From contig JAOUET010000081.1 in assembly GCA_029858605.1 (NCBI GenBank), forward strand, positions 1 through 7,933: 7,933 nucleotides of DNA, in the 5' to 3' direction. The notes under the pieces are model-generated. The model was given only the letters and a program-made list of their open reading frames with translations, was not told the origin of the DNA and did no database searches. This stretch comes from Coriobacteriia bacterium. GTDB taxonomy: Bacteria; Actinomycetota; Coriobacteriia; Anaerosomatales; JAENZW01. Of the stretch, positions 7,002 to 7,933 are shown piece after piece; within the stretch, counting starts at the first letter, position 1, and each line of letters begins with the position of its first letter. The position numbers were made by a program, and so were the translations under genes.

Positions 7002-7620
7002 CGCTTCCGGAGCCGATGGCCACAGGCGAGTCGTCGTTTCCACCCGCAATCGAGGCAAGCTCGCCGAGATTCAGGCCGCCCTCGACTTCCCGGGCTGGGA
7101 GTTTGCCGCCGCGCCCGACCTGGGCGACTGGGTCGAACCCGAGGAGACCGGCGAGACCTTCCTCGAGAACGCGCGGATCAAGGCCCGCGCGGCGCACGAG
7201 CGCTTCGGGACCGCCGCGCTCGCAGACGACTCGGGGTTGGAGGTGGACGCCCTGGGCGGAGAACCGGGAGTCTACTCGTCTCGCTACGCGGGTCCGGAAG
7301 CCACCGACGACGACAACAATCGGCAGCTGTTAGCCGCACTGGCCAACGTGCCCCTCGATCAGCGGGCCGCGCGCTTTCGAAGCGTTGTCGTGTTCGTGGA
7401 TGCGGAGGGGATCGAAACGGTCGTGGAGGGTACGTGCGAGGGGCACATCGGCACGGAACCGCGCGGTACCGGCGGCTTTGGCTACGATCCGCTGTTCCTG
7501 CCGGACGCCGTGACGGATCGCACGATGGCCGAACTCGAGATGGCCGAGAAGAACGCCATCAGCCATCGGGGCGCGGCGCTCCGAGCGCTCCACGACGCTC
7601 TCGCGCGTCAAAGGGCGTGA
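6985..7620 (+). CDS. rdgB: XTP/dITP diphosphatase, RdgB/HAM1 family
   Basis: This enzyme hydrolyses dITP, ITP and XTP to monophosphate plus pyrophosphate, keeping deaminated purines out of DNA and RNA. Family motifs in the 211 residues: STRNRGKLAEI near the N-terminus (substrate loop; the usual T/S-x-N-x-x-K), ETFLENARIKA with the metal-binding Glu region, ADDSGLEVDAL with D81/D82, GVYSSRYAG, GFGYDPLF, and SHRGAALRAL near the C-terminus. The start is ATG 6985, because GGAGG at 6974-6978 lies 6 nt upstream and the protein then begins about 15 residues before the first conserved strand. An in-frame upstream start at 6922 would add 21 residues with no homology and overlap rph by 80 bp. The Ser-rich N-terminal stretch (MSSSSDASGADGH) looks disordered. 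It is the last gene of the murI block. Confidence 0.97.
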   Translation: MSSSSDASGADGHRRVVVSTRNRGKLAEIQAALDFPGWEFAAAPDLGDWVEPEETGETFLENARIKARAAHERFGTAALADDSGLEVDALGGEPGVYSSRYAGPEATDDDNNRQLLAALANVPLDQRAARFRSVVVFVDAEGIETVVEGTCEGHIGTEPRGTGGFGYDPLFLPDAVTDRTMAELEMAEKNAISHRGAALRALHDALARQRA

Positions 7621-7635
7621 AGGATCTCGGAGCAC

Positions 7636-7652
7636 GCGCCCCCTCTGGGCGT
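7636..7652 (+). terminator. Weak GC hairpin after rdgB, possible terminator
   Basis: GCGCCC (7636-7641), loop CCTCT, GGGCGT (7647-7652) can form a 6-bp stem with one G-U pair, starting 15 nt after the rdgB stop. No U-tract follows. Together with the new promoter further on it suggests the end of the murI-rdgB transcript, but the support is thin. Confidence 0.3.
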
Positions 7653-7682
7653 GGCCTCCACCCGCGGCCTCGCGCGAGCTGT

Positions 7683-7711
7683 TTGCCGAGGCACGCCATC
7701 GCACATATACT
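7683..7711 (+). promoter_or_regulatory. Sigma-70-type promoter of the tRNA-Pro/tRNA-Gly operon
   Basis: TTGCCG (7683-7688) and TATACT (7706-7711) are separated by exactly 17 bp, matching four of six -35 and five of six -10 consensus bases. Transcription should start near 7717-7719, giving a leader of about 47 nt before tRNA-Pro. The -10 is flanked by a small inverted repeat, CACA-TATAC-TGTG (7702-7714), probably coincidental. The leader has two short stem possibilities: CCTG/CAGG at 7716-7727 and CTCG/CGAG at 7731-7743. Confidence 0.75.
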
Positions 7712-7764
7712 GTGTCCTGCCCTCAGGCATCTCGGCCCGCGAGGGCCCAGGTAGAGGGTGAGGT

Positions 7765-7841
7765 CGGGCCGTGGCGCAGTTTGGTAGCGCATCTGCTTTG
7801 GGAGCAGAGGGTCGTCGGTTCGAATCCGGCCGGCCCGACCA
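7765..7841 (+). tRNA. tRNA-Pro (anticodon UGG), CCA encoded
   Basis: The full cloverleaf can be drawn. The acceptor CGGGCCG (7765-7771) pairs with CGGCCCG (7831-7837); the D stem is GCGC/GCGC; the anticodon stem TCTGC/GCAGA encloses loop TTTGGGA, with anticodon TGG at 7799-7801. The T arm is GTCGG-TTCGAAT-CCGGC, the discriminator is A7838, and CCA is encoded at 7839-7841. The 77-nt molecule resembles standard bacterial tRNA-Pro, with its characteristic C1. It decodes CCA and, by wobble, other CCN codons. It is the first gene of a two-tRNA unit. Confidence 0.98.
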
Positions 7842-7845
7842 GCAT

Positions 7846-7921
<76 letters not shown>

Positions 7922-7927
7922 TTGACA
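7922..7927 (+). promoter_or_regulatory. Possible -35 element cut by the window edge
   Basis: A perfect TTGACA hexamer begins on the base after the encoded CCA of tRNA-Gly. If it is a -35 box, its -10 would fall about 17 bp later, beyond the window. It could start a new transcript for the next gene or tRNA, or be chance. Confidence 0.25.
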
Positions 7928-7933
7928 ATGCGG

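Noticed and set aside
7621..7764. Small protein-coding frames in the spacer before the tRNAs
   Set aside because: Frames run into the tRNAs or carry no SD; the promoter and hairpins explain the region better.

Overview
The window is GC-rich bacterial chromosome with very tight gene packing: short gaps, 10-17 bp overlaps, and several GTG starts behind clear Shine-Dalgarno (SD) sequences. The gene order glutamate racemase, metallo-beta-lactamase-fold hydrolase, RNase PH, RdgB-type pyrophosphatase is that of the mycobacterial Rv1338-Rv1341 block. With the high GC this points to an Actinomycetota lineage. The neighbouring chemosensory genes suggest a motile or surface-active branch, possibly Coriobacteriia-like. 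That placement is inference.

Region 1 (1-4484) is the end of a chemosensory operon read left to right: a methyl-accepting chemotaxis protein missing its 5' end, a hybrid CheA histidine kinase with a C-terminal receiver, and the methylesterase/response regulator CheB. The gaps are 25 and 20 nt, each with an SD. The receptor controls CheA; CheA phosphate can go to its own receiver and to CheB, which demethylates the receptor. No cheW, cheR or free-standing cheY lies here; they may be upstream or elsewhere.

Region 2 (4485-4560) is a short but busy intergenic segment. It holds a perfect 7-bp hairpin just after cheB, a second pairing that excludes it, an SD followed by an eight-codon reading frame ending in an ATGA overlap with murI, and a TATACT box placed so that a transcript could start at or next to the murI ATG. 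murI itself has no SD.

Region 3 (4561-7620) is the housekeeping run murI, MBL hydrolase, rph, rdgB. It covers D-glutamate supply for peptidoglycan, a hydrolase of uncertain substrate, tRNA 3'-end trimming, and removal of non-canonical purine nucleotides.

Region 4 (7621-7933) has a 144-nt spacer with a GC hairpin and a well-formed promoter (TTGCCG, 17 bp, TATACT). It drives two tandem tRNA genes, Pro(UGG) and Gly(UCC), both with encoded CCA. A TTGACA hexamer lies right after tRNA-Gly at the window edge.

I found no mobile element, CRISPR array, prophage or broken gene. The most unusual parts are the murI leader and the receiver-fused CheA with a low-complexity linker in place of the P2 domain.
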